Below are positions 11,518 through 23,711 of a DNA stretch of 64,000 bases, piece after piece. The translations under genes were made by a program, and so were the position numbers. Numbering within the stretch: the stretch's first letter is position 1; every line of letters begins with the position of its first letter. The DNA is from Ryuthela nishihirai (taxonomy: Eukaryota; Arthropoda; Arachnida; Araneae; Heptathelidae), in assembly GCA_038380435.1 (NCBI GenBank), contig JAWZYU010000005.1, positions 39,206,001 to 39,270,000 of the forward strand. The letters run 5' to 3'. Below the pieces are notes generated by a model that searched no databases, was not told where the DNA came from, and saw nothing but the letters and a program-made list of their open reading frames with translations.

Positions 11518-11640
11518 AGCCTCCTGTCAAGGCCACCCAGTGTTTTTTTTTTAACATGCACAGAGCACTCCTGCACACAGAGCCATGGCTTTACATCCCC
11601 ATCTGAGGGAAGGTACCTTTTCCATCGATCGATGTCTACC
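11518..11640 (-). mobile_element. SINE1 internal fragment
   Basis: About 120 bp matching the middle of SINE1 (cctcctgtcaaggccaccca and the following body). Both the tRNA-like head and the tail are missing. It is probably a relic. Confidence 0.6.
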
Positions 11641-11691
11641 TTCTCACTGAGGAGTTTTATTAGGAATAAAGTAACAAATCAGCAATTTAGC

Positions 11692-12303
11692 GTTGATTTA
11701 CATCTTAGAGGAAAAATTGTCTTGAGCCGGGTGAGATACGAACCCACGATATCCTGATAACATGTCAGGTGCTCTGGACCACTGAGCTGATTAATAAAAA
11801 ATAAACTCGACATACTTGGTATTAACCTATAAAAACACTTTTAAGTCAATTATCATCTGCTGAATGTGGTGAAAATTGCCTGAACTCCCCTACATATGAA
11901 GTAGGTTGAAATGGTTTGGGCAATTTTTCCTCTAAAATTTAAATTGACTTCAAAGTGGTTATTAATAGGATAATACCAAGTATGTCGAGTTTATTTTTTA
12001 TTTATCAACTGTATTACTTGTAAGGAAATACTTTCCATCTATATGGCTTGTATCTGTCGCATGTAGCAAAAATTGCCTGAACACTCCTACATAGGAAATA
12101 GGTTGAAATGGTTCATATCATCAATTAGAGGAGATCTTGATCAGCAGCCTACCGGCTGCTGTTCAAGATCTCCTCTAATTGATGCTCAGTGGTCCAGAGC
12201 ACCTGACAAGTTGTCAGGAGGTCATGGGTTCGTATCCCACTCAGCTCAAGACAATTTTTCCTCTAAACTTTAAATCGACTTCAAAGTGGTTATTTATAGG
12301 TTA
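11692..12303. mobile_element. SINE2 palindromic composite (array 1)
   Basis: An antisense tRNA-like block (11705-11795) is followed by inverted arms (ataaactcgacatacttggt at about 11803, complement near 11980), and then by a sense tRNA-like block (12180-12250, A box GCTCAGTGGTCC, B box GGTTCGTATCCC). A perfect hairpin, agaggagatcttgatcagca with its complement, lies at 12128-12182. Sequence and layout match the larger array at 44553-45801. It abuts the RTE-like LINE copy B. Confidence 0.65.
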
Positions 12304-13381
12304 AAACCAAATTCTTGATTTTATTAAGTATAATGAAGCAAAGAACTTTACCAGTAACAGAAAACAAACTAATTCCCCTCTAATTATTACAAGAACTGCG
12401 ATCAGCTTTTTTTAAAAATTGGGACAATAGCTCTAGTAAAATCCTTAGAAACAACACCTTTATCATAAAAATAAAATTCAAAATTTCAGTCGGCAATGTG
12501 ACAACACAAATGTTCCCAGCTCTAAGCATTTCAGTGGTGATTTCCTCCACCCCTGGGGATTTATGCAGTTTTAATTTAGAGAGAGCCAAAGTGACTTCGG
12601 AATATAAGGCCATCATTAAAGCAAGTAATGCACCTATCCTTATTACAAACAATGGGAGTAGAAATAATTATATTATTTAGAACTTCTCTGAATTGCTCAG
12701 CCCACTTAGCCATCAAAGAATCCTCACCTTCAACCACTTTTCCATATTTATCCCTTAATCCCTGTGTACCTGTTTGTTTCTTCATATACCTTCATATAAC
12801 CAATAAAACATTAATAATCTGGTACAGCCCTCTGCTGTTGTGCTGTCTAATTGCTCCCTCAACTTTGTCAACCAAGCTATCAAGCCAAAGATTCTTATCA
12901 ACTGTTAACTTATCCTTTATATGTTTATTAAGCTCATTGTAATGCCTTCTGTTAGGACTAGTAGGGTGTTGACTCATATTAATCCTGCACTTCCTTCTTT
13001 CAGAAATAAGTTCCATAGCCTTATCACTCAAATAATTTTACCTCCTCTGTTCCCTTTTACCCAAAAGAGTACTATTGGTTTCAAGAAAAGCCTGTTTAAG
13101 CTGATCCCATTCTTTCTCAACTTCAGCAGTAAGCAAACCACAATTATCATAATGACTAAGTAGCCTATTGTGGTATGTTTTGGCTAAACCTGGATCTTTC
13201 AGGCATTCAGTGTTATAGCTAATTTTTTAATCTTAACACAACATTTCTTAAGTTTCAGTTGCAAAATTATTTTTGGCCAGGTAATGGTCAGACCCAATTT
13301 TTGGCTTCCCTGTATGATCTGGTATTCCTAACTGAACTAGCCCATTTGCTGTTAATTAAAATATAATCTATCATATTCCAA

Positions 13382-13612
13382 TTTGTGGTTGATTATAAGA
13401 TCGTATGGCATACCAGACAAGTTAGTGAACATAATGAAAGCTCTCTATAATAACATTGAATTGTGTGTGAGAATTGGTAAGCCTTGTAGCAATTGGTTTA
13501 GCATTGCTTCTGGTGTTCGACAAAGTGCATTTTGTCTCCTTTCCTTTTTAATTTGGTTATTGATTATGTTATGCGAAATTCTTCGCAGGGAAAGATATGA
13601 ACCCATCAGGTG
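13382..13612 (+). pseudogene. Inverted RT palm fragment inside LINE copy B
   Basis: Encodes LWLI-type sequence, then SYGIPDKLVNIMKALYNN and a decayed GVRQ motif, which is the RT region just before the YADD box. It is in plus orientation although the surrounding LINE is minus. The same stretch is found in direct orientation in copies D, G and H. The inversion sits within endonuclease coding sequence, so it is either a second insertion or a local rearrangement. Confidence 0.75.
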
Positions 13613-13619
13613 AAACTCA

Positions 13620-14030
13620 TGAATGTTTATAAATTTCCCTGTGTTTATAGTATGTGTTAGTTATTCAAAAACCATTAAGTTTACATACCAGTAGGAGATG
13701 TTCCCCATTGCCATTTGAACAACCATTGCTAAAGAGACCCAAAACTCCTGCCCAAATATTAGAGTCAGTACCAACTTTAGTATTGAAGTCACCTAGCACA
13801 AGAGAAATATCTCCTTTCTTCACAGAATTCAAAATATTCTGAAGCTGGCAGTAAAATGTATCCTTCTCGTTCTCATCAGAGTCCTCTGTGGGAACATATT
13901 CAACAGATGACATCCAAGTCTTAAATTTTTGTTTTAAATTTTGCTGTAAGAAATCTTTCATCAATGCAGTCTTATCATAGAAGAGCATCATTGGCATGTC
14001 TGCTGAGAAGCAAACCTACACCTTGAGATG
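13620..14030 (-). pseudogene. APE-type endonuclease fragment of LINE copy B
   Basis: Residues about 70-110 of the frame read SLVLGDFNTKVGTDSN and then NGNGEHLL, the conserved GDFN catalytic segment of the apurinic-like endonuclease that nicks target DNA in RTE-type LINEs. The upstream part (YDKTALMKDF region) corresponds to the central endonuclease. It is separated from the RT by the inverted fragment and by frame breaks. Confidence 0.75.
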
Positions 14031-14454
14031 CATTCCATCCTCCCTGCCTGAAAAGAGAAATTTAAAGTATCTCATCTTTATCTGTCCATCTTGTGTCTTG
14101 CAAGCCTAGGATATCTAGGTTATAACACTGGAATTCCTGTGTGAAGACATCAAGAGAATAATCTCTGTATAACATCCTCACATTCCATGTACCTGCTGAG
14201 AGAAAATAATTAGTAGGATTTTTAAAGAAACTAGGTTTATTGAGATAAGTAGGGCCGACAATAATAAAACAGCCCCCTGATCGCAGGCATGGGGGCTACC
14301 ATTTCTAGACCAAATATAACAACATAATAAACAAACAATTATGGAGCCACTTATAACACGTGGAATGGAGATAGCACTTTGAGCCACTTGCCTCCTATTG
14401 TGCAGTGAGCCAGAATGGAATTAGTGCAGGTGCACACAGTGTGGGGACTAAGAA

Positions 14455-14580
14455 TGATGTTTTACTTTCAGTTCCAATCTGAAGAGTGGAAAAGATGCAT
14501 AGAATGCTGGTATAAATGATAAAAGTAATTCCAGGAAAACTGAAATAAGTTTAAGGCAGAAAAGAGCGTGAAACAGGAAA
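14455..14580 (+). repeat. Short dispersed repeat shared with 47860-47975
   Basis: The phrases catagaatgctggtataaat and aagtttaaggcagaaaagag recur in reverse complement at 47860-47975. The family is unknown. It adjoins the 5' side of LINE copy B here and follows a LINE ORF1 remnant at the other locus. Confidence 0.5.
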
Positions 14581-15096
14581 AAAAAAAATAACCGAAGTAG
14601 AAGCTTCCTAATTACTTCCAAAAATCTTCTGTTTTTAAAAATAGCAGTTTTTCATTAGGTTTCAGATTTTTAAAACCTTAAGGAAAAAAATTTGTTGATA
14701 ATAGTTCAATATCAAACTTGTGAGCTTAAATCAGGAGTTTGTTTCAGCAAAAAGTAACACAAAAAAAAACACGACAATACGATATAGTGCTTCTAAGAAA
14801 TGGCAATCAAATGACTTTAATACACCATTTATATTGTAGTTTAATAAAATGTGCATCAAATGAAAAAACAAAATATTATTTTTCAAGCTTGAATTCTATA
14901 TTTTTTATAAGATATATAAGAAAATTTTAAAATGTTTTTTTTAAATCGATTTTTTTTTGGTGTACTAAAGACATATACACATTGGTGTGTTGGTAAATTT
15001 TTAACAACCAGCTTTCTAGAAAATTATTTTAAGTTTTACTGATTTACAGTAGTTTGGAATTCAAAAATTTCAACCAATAATAAATTATTAATTTTT
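14581..15096. other. Unrecognised AT-rich sequence
   Basis: Poly-A/T-rich, with no recognised feature. It lies between the dispersed repeat and the hAT remnant. Confidence 0.35.
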
Positions 15097-15790
15097 TTAA
15101 CTACAATTTTCATATAGCAATTGAATCTCACAAAATATTTTCGTTGACTTTTGCTGAGCTCTTGTATCCGTAGCCAATCTATGGTTGCGATTCAACCATG
15201 ATTTGATAAATGAATTTGCATCCCAATCAGCTAACACTTTTCCCAATAAATTTATGGTCATTAAATCCAATATTTGATCTATTGTTAAACTATTTCTCAC
15301 CCCTCATAGAAATTATGGTCATTAAACTGAAACCTCTTTCAGCTTCAGCACTACTGATTGCAATAGTGCTAACTATCTTTTTAGCTTTTTGAATATTTGC
15401 AGGGATTGAAACATATTTTAATTTTATATTATAATCTACAAAAACCCAAAAATCATTCAAATCAATTTCATATTTTAAATTTTAACCTTAATGGTACAAT
15501 GTTTTTCACCAGCTATCATCCATGGTGAAGTTAGTTCTTCATAAGGTGAAGTAGTGATTCTATAGATGGCCAAGTAGACAGTTCATCATCATTTCTGTCT
15601 GATAAAAGATGTAAATTCATCTGTTGAATTAAATTTTCTGGTAACGTATTCCTAGGAAGAGCAATGAATTTATCATTTTTATTAAATGGAATATCTTTAA
15701 AATTATCTGATTTAATCAAATATTCAACTTCAGATTCATGTTTTCCATGACCAACCTTAAAGTTTTCAAAGCTCTTATTGTACGTTTGAT
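15097..15790 (-). pseudogene. hAT-type transposase remnant (C-terminal dimerisation region)
   Basis: Read on the minus strand in two frames, the segment gives [13 protein letters not shown] around 15360-15310, then [20 protein letters not shown], then [18 protein letters not shown]. This order (SxAExERxFS, a small loop, then an LM-I-GxxL-xW block) is the C-terminal dimerisation domain of hAT-superfamily transposases and of KIAA1586-like domesticated relatives. At least one frameshift lies near 15300. The N-terminal catalytic region and zinc finger are not recognisable. It is probably a dead transposon rather than a host gene. Confidence 0.75.
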
Positions 15791-16672
15791 TAATTTTTGC
15801 ACTTTCTGAATGTTAGTTGATCATGAATGAAGTGCAGTTGAAGTAATGAAACTTCTTCAAGAATGTCTATCATTAAAGAAAGGGGTGCACAAAGAGTGCC
15901 AAAATAAGTGTGCCCTGGATAGATTTTCAGTGTCATCATATACAAGCTTATCACCTAAATGCCGCTAGCCATTGTGGATTGAAGTGCGTGATGCTCTATA
16001 GTTTATAACTATTGTCGATTTAAAAGCCAGATTGCAAAATGCTTGAAAATTTAACTATCGGCTAGCATGAGCCTGTTCCAGCACACCATTGCATATACAT
16101 GTCCTCGGCCTCTCATTACAAATTCTCTGAACGTATGCAGGAAGTGAACACTGGAAGGGTTAAAAACAAGGTTTTAGTTCTTATCAATTTGTGTTTAACA
16201 TATTCTGTTGATTTCTATGAAATACATTTTCAACAATATTTGAATCTAGAATATACACAGGTATTAAATTCTTCTGTCTCTATGCTAAATTTTTATTACA
16301 TAATAAAAGATGAACAGATATATACATGACTGAATTTCTGATGAGGTACATTAGGAACTTGCCTAGGGGTACCAGCATCAAGTATTATACTACATTTAAG
16401 TACCAAAATTGTGTCCTTTACAATTCTCAGAAGTAATAAAAACCTAGTTGGAAATATCCAGCATTTAAGAGAGGTTCAAAACATTCTGTCTCCTGCCAAC
16501 TGAAAGTGAACTTTAAACCTTACGCTGCCATGACTTAGAAAATCTGGTTCATGAAGTATGCATATATGATGACGAATGATAAACTCCATCATTAGTACCA
16601 TAAAAAATAATTTTTTTTTTATAATATTAAAGTTTGAATTCAGAAATTACAGTAAAAGTTCACAGTGTAGTA
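15791..16672. other. Unrecognised intronic sequence
   Basis: No recognised repeat or coding signal; probably the degraded continuation of the hAT element near its left side, otherwise single-copy-looking AT-rich DNA. Confidence 0.35.
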
Positions 16673-17489
16673 ATTAAAATTAAATTGAAATCATTAATTC
16701 TCTATGACACAGTTAAATGTTTTTAAGTACTTCAACAAATGTTCTATGCTATCAAGTATCAAAAATTATTAAGGAGAGATTTACTTACTGTACTGCAGAG
16801 GATGGGTAATAAGAGGAACTTCTGGGATGCATGCGAGTGACAAGTTTAATCTTCAATGTTGTTGCCAGCAAGTGACACCTCAGTAGAGTTTGAGAAAATG
16901 ATGATGCTGATAATTTATTTGTTTTAGTGAAGGAAATAATAAATAATACTTTTAGTAGCATGGAGTACTTAAAAAACCTTGAGTTCCACAATGAAAGTTT
17001 TGCACCCTTATTCTGGGTGCATCGTCAGGTGGGAAGTGAGCAGATTAAGCTAATGCATGAGAGGCAGTTAATTTATGGCACCTCACCCCTCCCCTGTGCT
17101 CAACAACCAACTGTCTCTCATGCATTAGTTTAAGCTGCTCACTTCCCACCACCCAAAGGGGGCGATATGTGCATCGTGGAACTCAAAGTTTTTAAGCACT
17201 CTATGCTACTAAAAGTATTACTGGTTATTTCCTTCACTAAAGCAAATAAATTATCAGCATCATAATTTTCTCAAACTCTACTGAGATGTCACTTGCCGGC
17301 AAGAACATCGAAGATTAAACCTGTCACTCGTAAGCATCCTGGAAGTTCCTCTTACTACCCATCCTCTGCAGTACAGTATGTAAATCTCTCCTTAATAACT
17401 TTTGATACCTAATAAAATAGAACATTTTGAAGTGCTTAAAAACATTTAACAATGTCATAGAGAATAAATGATTTCAATTTAATTTTAAT
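16673..17489. repeat. Large palindrome (817 bp foldback)
   Basis: The arms are about 390 bp each. Outer ends: aattaaaattaaattgaaat at 16673 against atttcaatttaattttaata ending at 17490. Middle: gtactgcagaggatgggtaa (16791) against the complement around 17350-17377. Inner: aagctaatgcatgagaggca against its complement around 17117-17136. The centre near 17080-17105 holds a short GC-richer loop. Mismatches and small indels between arms show that the palindrome is not new. No coding capacity. The candidate class is a foldback DNA transposon or an inverted duplication. Confidence 0.85.
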
Positions 17490-17821
17490 ACATTTCAGAG
17501 CTCCTAAATTATTCCATTTATTTCTCAACTTGATATATCAGAAAATAAAAAGCATTTTCCGTTTGCTCAAACTGTCATTAGCACTTGCAGGAGAGAGGAT
17601 TGATGTAGACTAAGTTAACACTCCTACTACTCCCCAATAGCAGATAGAGAGCTCCAGCAGGTTAATCAAGTTGTTTACTAAAAATATGACCATCTGTGTT
17701 CTCAATAAAACAAAATAAGATATCAAGGAAACATTTTTTTAATTGGAGGATTTCAGGGATTTGCACAAAAATACAGCCATATGCATTTTTGTTTCATTTT
17801 ATTATATTTTGTGATTTAAAA
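17490..17821. other. Unrecognised sequence between palindrome and LINE copy C
   Basis: AT-rich, with no recognised feature. Confidence 0.35.
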
Positions 17822-18854
17822 TTACTTTCATCATCATCCACAAGCAGCCATGGACAATGGAGGTACAACAAGAATGTGAAATTTAGTTCTCCAAGCATAT
17901 CTGTCCTGAGCTACATCTGCTGTATCTGGTCACTGCACACCAATTCTAACTTGGTCTGTTTGACATTGTCTGCCCACAACATCCTAGGTCTCCACCTATT
18001 TCTGAGGCCTTCAGGTAAAATGTTCATAACTCTATTCGTTAATCTATAATTATCCACAGGGGCAGCATGGCCAAACCAATGGAGTGTCTCTCTGCACAAT
18101 ATGCTGCTTGAAGCAGGTTTTTGACTCCTTTGCCTAACTTCATCATTAGTTACAAGGTTGAACCACCTAATACCCAAGATACTATATAAGTATATTGGGT
18201 ATTAGGTGGGTATCTTGTTGTATATTGGTTTGGGTATCTTGTTTACAAAATTGTATATTGGGCATCTTGTTTACAAAATGTCCAAGTTTCACTACCATAA
18301 CTAACCCTAGAAAGAACTAAACTATTGCAGTGTAATTTTAGTCTTTAAGTGTATATGCCTATTTCTCTACACTCTCTATAGATTCTTAAAAGTACCAGCA
18401 GCAATTCCTATTCATCTGCTAATCTCATGCCACATATCACCAGTATCTGTTACATAGCTCCCAAAATAATTAAACTGTGATACCAGCTCAAGACTGCAAC
18501 CATTCTGATTAACTAATCACAGCCTGCCTGACCAATTTTCATCATTTTAGTTTTCTCTCTGTTTAAAACCAAACCTACTCTACTACCAGTCTCATCAACA
18601 ACATGAATGAGAGTTCATCTCATCAACATCATTTGCCAAAAGGGCTAAACCATCAGTATAATCTAAATCAGAAATTTCCGTATCTCCAGACCATTTAAGG
18701 CCAAAATCTTTCCCTTGCAATGAATTTTGCATAACAATCAATAACCAAACAAAATGCACACTTGTCGAACACTAGAAGCAATTCTACACCAACTGCTACA
18801 AACCTTACCAACTCTCACACACGATTCAGTGTTATTATAGAGAGCTTTCATTAT

Positions 18855-19227
18855 ATTTACAATTAAATAGACCTTCTTGCTCAAAAATTAATTTAAAATA
18901 ATTTAAAATTCTCTATCATTCAGCAATAAAATTTAGAGTTTATCCTTCAAACTATTTGCATGTTGAAAGTTCTTAGGAGAAAACTCTCAGAAGCTTTTCA
19001 GAGCAAAGACGGCACTCCATCTTCAGTGAAGTGATGCTATGTATTGACGTTAGGTCTCTTTGTCTAAACAGACCTAACGTCAATACATAGCATCACTTCA
19101 CTGAAGACGAAGCGCTGTCTTTGCTCCAAAAAGCTTCTGAGAGTTTTCTCCTAAGAACTTTCAACATGCAAATAGTTTGAAGGATAAACTCTAAAATTTT
19201 ATTGCTCAATGACAGAATTTTAAATTA
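18855..19227. mobile_element. Perfect-looking palindrome derived from a Penelope terminal repeat
   Basis: Arms of about 150 bp meet at 19060 around gacgttaggtct...agacctaacgtc. Outer arms aatttaaaattctctatcat and its complement end at 19226. The arm sequence (tttatccttcaaactatttg, aggagaaaactc, cttcagtgaagt) matches 22040-22190, the left end of the Penelope-like element. It splits the RT of LINE copy C; the short flanks attat (18850 and 19228) may be the target duplication. The arms differ at only a few positions. Confidence 0.8.
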
Positions 19228-19935
19228 ATTATGTTAACTAACTTGTCTGGTATTCCATACGATCTCATAATCAACCACAAATTATGGTGATCAACAGAGT
19301 CAAAAGCCTTTTTTGAACTCAACAGCACTAGTAACCAAAGGTTTCTCTTTTGAAAATAGGGATAATAATAGCTCTGATACAGTCCTTAGAAACCAAGCAT
19401 TTATCATAAAAGACATTCAAAATTTCAGTCATCCATATGGTAATCAAAACATTCCCAGCTCTAAGCATTTCAGTAGTAATTTAATTTACACCTGGAGATT
19501 TATGTAGTTTAAGTTTAGAAATAACCAAAATAACTTCAGCTTGTGTTATAGGGCCAACATTAAAGCCAGTAATGCATCTATTATCATTACAAACAATGGG
19601 AGTAGAATTAACCACGCTGTTTAGAAAATCACTGAAATGCTCAGACCACCTAGCTATGACAGAATCCTCAACTTCTATAACCTTACCTTGTTTATTCTTC
19701 AATCCCTGTATATCAATCTGTTGTCTACCACGCAAAACATTAACTATCTGGTACAGCTCTCTGCTGTTGTGCTGTCTAACTGCTTCCTTGGCTTTGTCAA
19801 CCAAGCCAATCAAGTTAAAGATTCTTATCAGCAGCTAACTGATCCTTTTCACGTTTATTAGCTCTCTGTAATCCTTTCTATTAGGACTAGTAGGTTATTG
19901 ATTAAGGACATTCCTGCAACAACCAATCGATAATC

Positions 19936-20282
19936 TAAGTAGGGGACAGCAGAATAAGGGAATGAACTGAATTGGCGCTACTTGATGCGGTTTATGGAGA
20001 CGGAGAATGCTCATACATTCACTGTAGATGTAATAAATAGTTTTGTTTTTAAACTTCATCATAATTTTTTCAAGCGGAATCAACAGGTAAAAACGCCACA
20101 TATCATAAATTTAAATGTTATTTTTGATATTTAATTAGAGGCAGTTGAAAAAAATTTAGATATCAATTCGAAAACTTTCTTTTTTTACAACCTCGATTAC
20201 GGGAACGAAACTTCACTCTTCAATCACTAGAATGGGACAGATGAAAGCAATTTTTGGGCTGCAATGGAAGGGTTACTGCACT
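19936..20282. other. Unidentified insertion in LINE copy C
   Basis: About 347 bp not found in other LINE copies. It includes catcataaatttaaatgtta-type sequence near 20100-20140 that is complementary to 3683-3715, so part of it is a dispersed repeat. No coding signal. Confidence 0.4.
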
Positions 20283-21354
20283 CATATCCTAGATGAGCAT
20301 CACTAGCATGTCTGCTGAGAAGAGAAAATCTACGCCTTGTAGATGCTTATTATCTTCCTTCCCTGAAAAGAGAAATTTAAGATTATTTTTTAGAATCTGA
20401 TCTGAATGTTCATCTAGTCTCTTGCAAATCGAAAATATCTAAATTATAACAGTGGAATTCTAGTGTGAGGACATCAAGAGAAAAAGCCCTGTGCAGAGTC
20501 CTCACATTCCAACTACCTATGGAAAAAAAATGGTTAGTGGGATGTTAAAAGAAACTTTGTTTATTGAGAGAGTGAATGCCGATAATATCAAACAGCTCCC
20601 AAATTACAAGCATGAGGCAAAGAACTGTTCCCTCACAACTAACTACTACTACTAGATGGCTGAAGCCATCTACACTGGGAGACTTCCTACAATGTAGAAT
20701 TTGACGATGCCTGTAGAAGCAAGAGTTCAGGTGCTTGCGATGACCTCTGCTCAGGATTATCCACCAGCTGATAAAACATATCCTGTGAATCTATTCAATT
20801 GGAGCTGTCAATTCACAAACAGAAAACAGCAGATTTCCCTCCACAGAAGCCCACCAGTGCAGCAAATTCAGGATCCATAATGAAGATCAGAGACTTATTT
20901 CTGTCCAGTCCAGTAGGTTTATATGGTCAGCACCAGGACCCTGTGTGGTTGACTACTCCTTTTAGCAGGGTAGGAAAAAAAGAAAAGTAGCCACAGTTGT
21001 CCAGATCAGTAGGCCACACTAATATGGCAGCCCTCCCCTTCCATTCACTTCCACAAGAGAGTAAGTCTTTTGAAAGATACTAACAGCCTGCACCACGAGA
21101 AGGCGGGGGTCAGTAGTGTTTCCAAATTATTTTTGTCTATTATTGAATATTTTTATGAAAGGAATAAGAAAAATATCAATATTTCTGTGATAATGTCATT
21201 GGAACATTATAGGAGCATGATATTGTCAACATGTATCTAATTTTGTTTTGAAACTATTAGTGTGCACTTGTTAGGCTGTACAGATAAGATATTTATACTG
21301 CTTTCAAAAAGTACCAAAGTGTTTTTTGCATTTTGTTTTGTTGATGAAATACAG

Positions 21355-22035
21355 TTTTTATATGATAAATAAGTGTTTGCCACATACTCCACTGGATATT
21401 ATCAAGTCAAACTGGAAATTAGCGAGTTTTTTTTTTGTAAAACATTTCATTGGCTCTGATAGTGATTCATCAGTTCCACTACTTCTAGAATTATTTACAT
21501 TGTTTCTCAAATATACACTGCAATTAGAAAAAATAATTATTTGAAATGATCGAAAATTAAATCATTAGGAATGTTAGTGTTTAGTAATCATTAGGCATAT
21601 TATTGTTTATTTGTGTAGGCATATGTGACTTAAAATGGTAGCTACTTTAAGGGACATCTGATTAGGTCATTGTAATGAAAAATTTTATTATTAAATGATA
21701 AGACTATGTTTAGTACTATTTTTGATTAAACTGCAGTAATTTGAAAACTAGCAATCAGAATTTGCAATTTTTAAGTGAAGTTTTTGCAAAGTTTAACTTT
21801 TACGTAGTAGTCAGTATATAATGCAAAAATCACCCGACTATGATCTGAAAAGGTTCAATCTTAATTTCCGTGGTTAAAATAAACTATTTGAAATCTTTTA
21901 ATTTAATTTCTTCAAGCACTATCCAGTTTTAATAACATATTTTTCAGTTTTTATTTGTACATTGTTTGCATAAATGACCATATAATTTTGAAAAACTTAA
22001 ATGAGGCAACAAGAGAAATATCATGAATATTAAAA
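21355..22035. repeat. Old dispersed repeat (copy 2)
   Basis: Counterpart of 3990-4750, in the same orientation, without the SINE3 insertion. It ends directly at the left boundary of the Penelope-like element. Confidence 0.5.
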
Positions 22036-22227
22036 TAATATTACAATTCTCTGTCACTGAGCAATAAAATTTTCATGTTTATCCTTCAAACTATTTGCAT
22101 ATTAAACATTTTTAGGAGAAAACTCAGAAGCTTTTTGGAGCAAGAACAGCACTCAGTCTTCAGTGAAGTAACACTATATGATGACTTCAGGGCTATTGAG
22201 AGTTTCTTTCGACATGTCGTGAAACGG

Positions 22228-22378
22228 TTGCAGGTGGGTATGGGCAAGGTCATTATTTCAATGGCCTCCCGGACTATGATTCTGTAATAAGTGGATGCAG
22301 GTGCAAGCAGTGTGGAATGCTCCCAGTCTATGGTTACTGCATGTTGCACTGTAAGCTTGGCAGCAGCAGTCAATTGTA
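22228..22378 (+). repeat. Left inverted terminal block of the Penelope-like element
   Basis: Phrases ggtcattatttcaatggcct, ctcccagtctatggttactg and ttggcagcagcagtca reappear in reverse complement, in order, at 23712-23870. A small indel near 22345 (about 20 extra bases on the right copy) and scattered substitutions separate the two. Confidence 0.75.
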
Positions 22379-22639
22379 CCACTAAATGCTGACCCCACCA
22401 CTAGCATCAAAAATAAAGTTTGCAGGTTAAAAAACAACCAGTAGCTCCTCAAGGACCTCAGAGTACAGTGCCTTCCAACTATCTAGTACCATGAAAGTTC
22501 ACCCAGCACAAAGGGTACAAAGATAATTACTCCATCAGGCCATTAGTGTGCAAAAGATCATCCCCAACATTCTTTCTAGAAAACAATGTCAAAATTTTTA
22601 TCTAGCTTTATTTGTGATCACCCATTTTTCATAAAATCT

Positions 22640-23705
22640 ACAGCAGAATCAAGGATCTATCCATTCCTCCCAACAGTAAATAAGTCACACTTGAGGTAGT
22701 TTCCTATTCCCATCCACTCCAGTTTTCGATGCTGTTATATTATTTTGGACAAAAATTATTGAAGTGCAAAAATTTTCTCTTCCTGAAATCAACATCATTC
22801 ATGAAACTCTAAAACAGTCAAAGGAAACAATTATTTCCAGTTCAGCAACAAAATCTACAGGCAGGACTCAGAGGCCCCCATGGGCTCACCCCTAGATACA
22901 TCCAAGATTCATCCTACCCAAGATTGTCCTTCAAGACCTCAAAACAAAATTGTTCAACTCAGGAACAATTTTCCAATCCTCTAGTGTTGCTATATTGATG
23001 ATATATTTTTAATTTGCAATGGCAGCAATGAGTAATTAAACTACCTCATTAATACTACCAACATCTATTGTAGAATACATTTTACAAAGGAGGAGGAAAA
23101 CAAAAATGCCATCCCCTATATAGATATTATTATCCAAAAGGATGACAAGAGCATTGACAACGTCAGTATGCTGAAAACCTACCATGTCCCCCTCCATCAT
23201 ACACGTGGACCCATGGGCATACAAAATTGCAGCCTTCAGTTCTCTCATTCATAGGGCCTTCACCATATCAAATGAGCATTTACTAAAAAAAGAAATTCAA
23301 AACATCCATTCCATTGCTGCATCCCATGGCTTCCATGCAACAACAATAGAAAAGCTAATTAATAAATATAGATATGACTATAGAAGAGATTTGGTTCTCC
23401 CCCAATCACTAACTCTGAGCAGGCAACCTTTGTCAGATCTATTTCTTGTGTTTCTGTCCTATGCAAATCAGTCTGCAAACTACTCTAGAGTCCAAAAAAT
23501 CAAAATTGTTTTCAGTCTAGCTACAAATCTGAAGAAATTTATCAAAAGAAACTGGGACAAATTTAGCCTCCTTCAAAAATTGGGCAAATACAGATTTCCC
23601 CTCCATTTACCAGATAATAAGTTATCTACTATATCGGAAAAATCACATGTTCTCTACATCAAAGGTTCACAGAACATCAAGCATATGTCAGCCAAAATAA
23701 GCTGA
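22640..23705 (+). pseudogene. Penelope-type reverse transcriptase
   Basis: In separate frames I see EAPMGSPL (22877-22900), then YIDDIFLIC (22993 on), the catalytic box of Penelope RTs, then FTKEEENKNAIPYIDIIIQK. From 23184 a frame of 173 codons starts near the HxRGPxGxK region and includes KIAAFSSLIHRAFTIS and ASHGFHATTIEKLINKYR, characteristic of the RT thumb in this group. It ends in a GKYRF motif where the linker to the endonuclease normally begins. The YIDD aspartates are intact but several stops and shifts (for instance near 23030 and 23170) make it a pseudogene. The RT would copy RNA onto chromosomal ends or nicks. Confidence 0.78.
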
Positions 23706-23711
23706 CTGCTG

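Larger units (their letters stand above)
12304..14430 (-). mobile_element. RTE-like LINE, rearranged copy B
   Basis: On the minus strand the order is 5' leader and endonuclease (14430 to about 13613), a plus-strand inversion (13382-13612), endonuclease C-terminal and linker coding (13381 to about 13032), then the N-terminal part of the reverse transcriptase (13031-12304). Several frameshifts break the frame. The RT part includes KLKLHKSPGVEEITTEML, typical of this family. The catalytic RT box and 3' end are missing from the direct copy, so it is dead. Confidence 0.85.
17822..21112 (-). mobile_element. RTE-like LINE copy C, interrupted
   Basis: Minus strand order: 5' leader (21112-20530), endonuclease (about 20530-20283), foreign 347 bp (20282-19936), RT N-terminal half (19935-19228), palindrome insertion (19227-18855), RT C-terminal half and C-terminal domain (18854-17840), and the 3' end (tcatcatcatcc read on plus at 17828). 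The RT includes SKLKLHKSPGVN. The YADD box reads YTDG here, so the polymerase is dead. The C-terminal domain includes LHWFGHAAPVDNYRLTNRVM, a family hallmark. Confidence 0.85.

Noticed and set aside
15097..15790. Domesticated KIAA1586-like host gene
   Set aside because: Frameshifts and missing N-terminal part indicate a dead hAT element.
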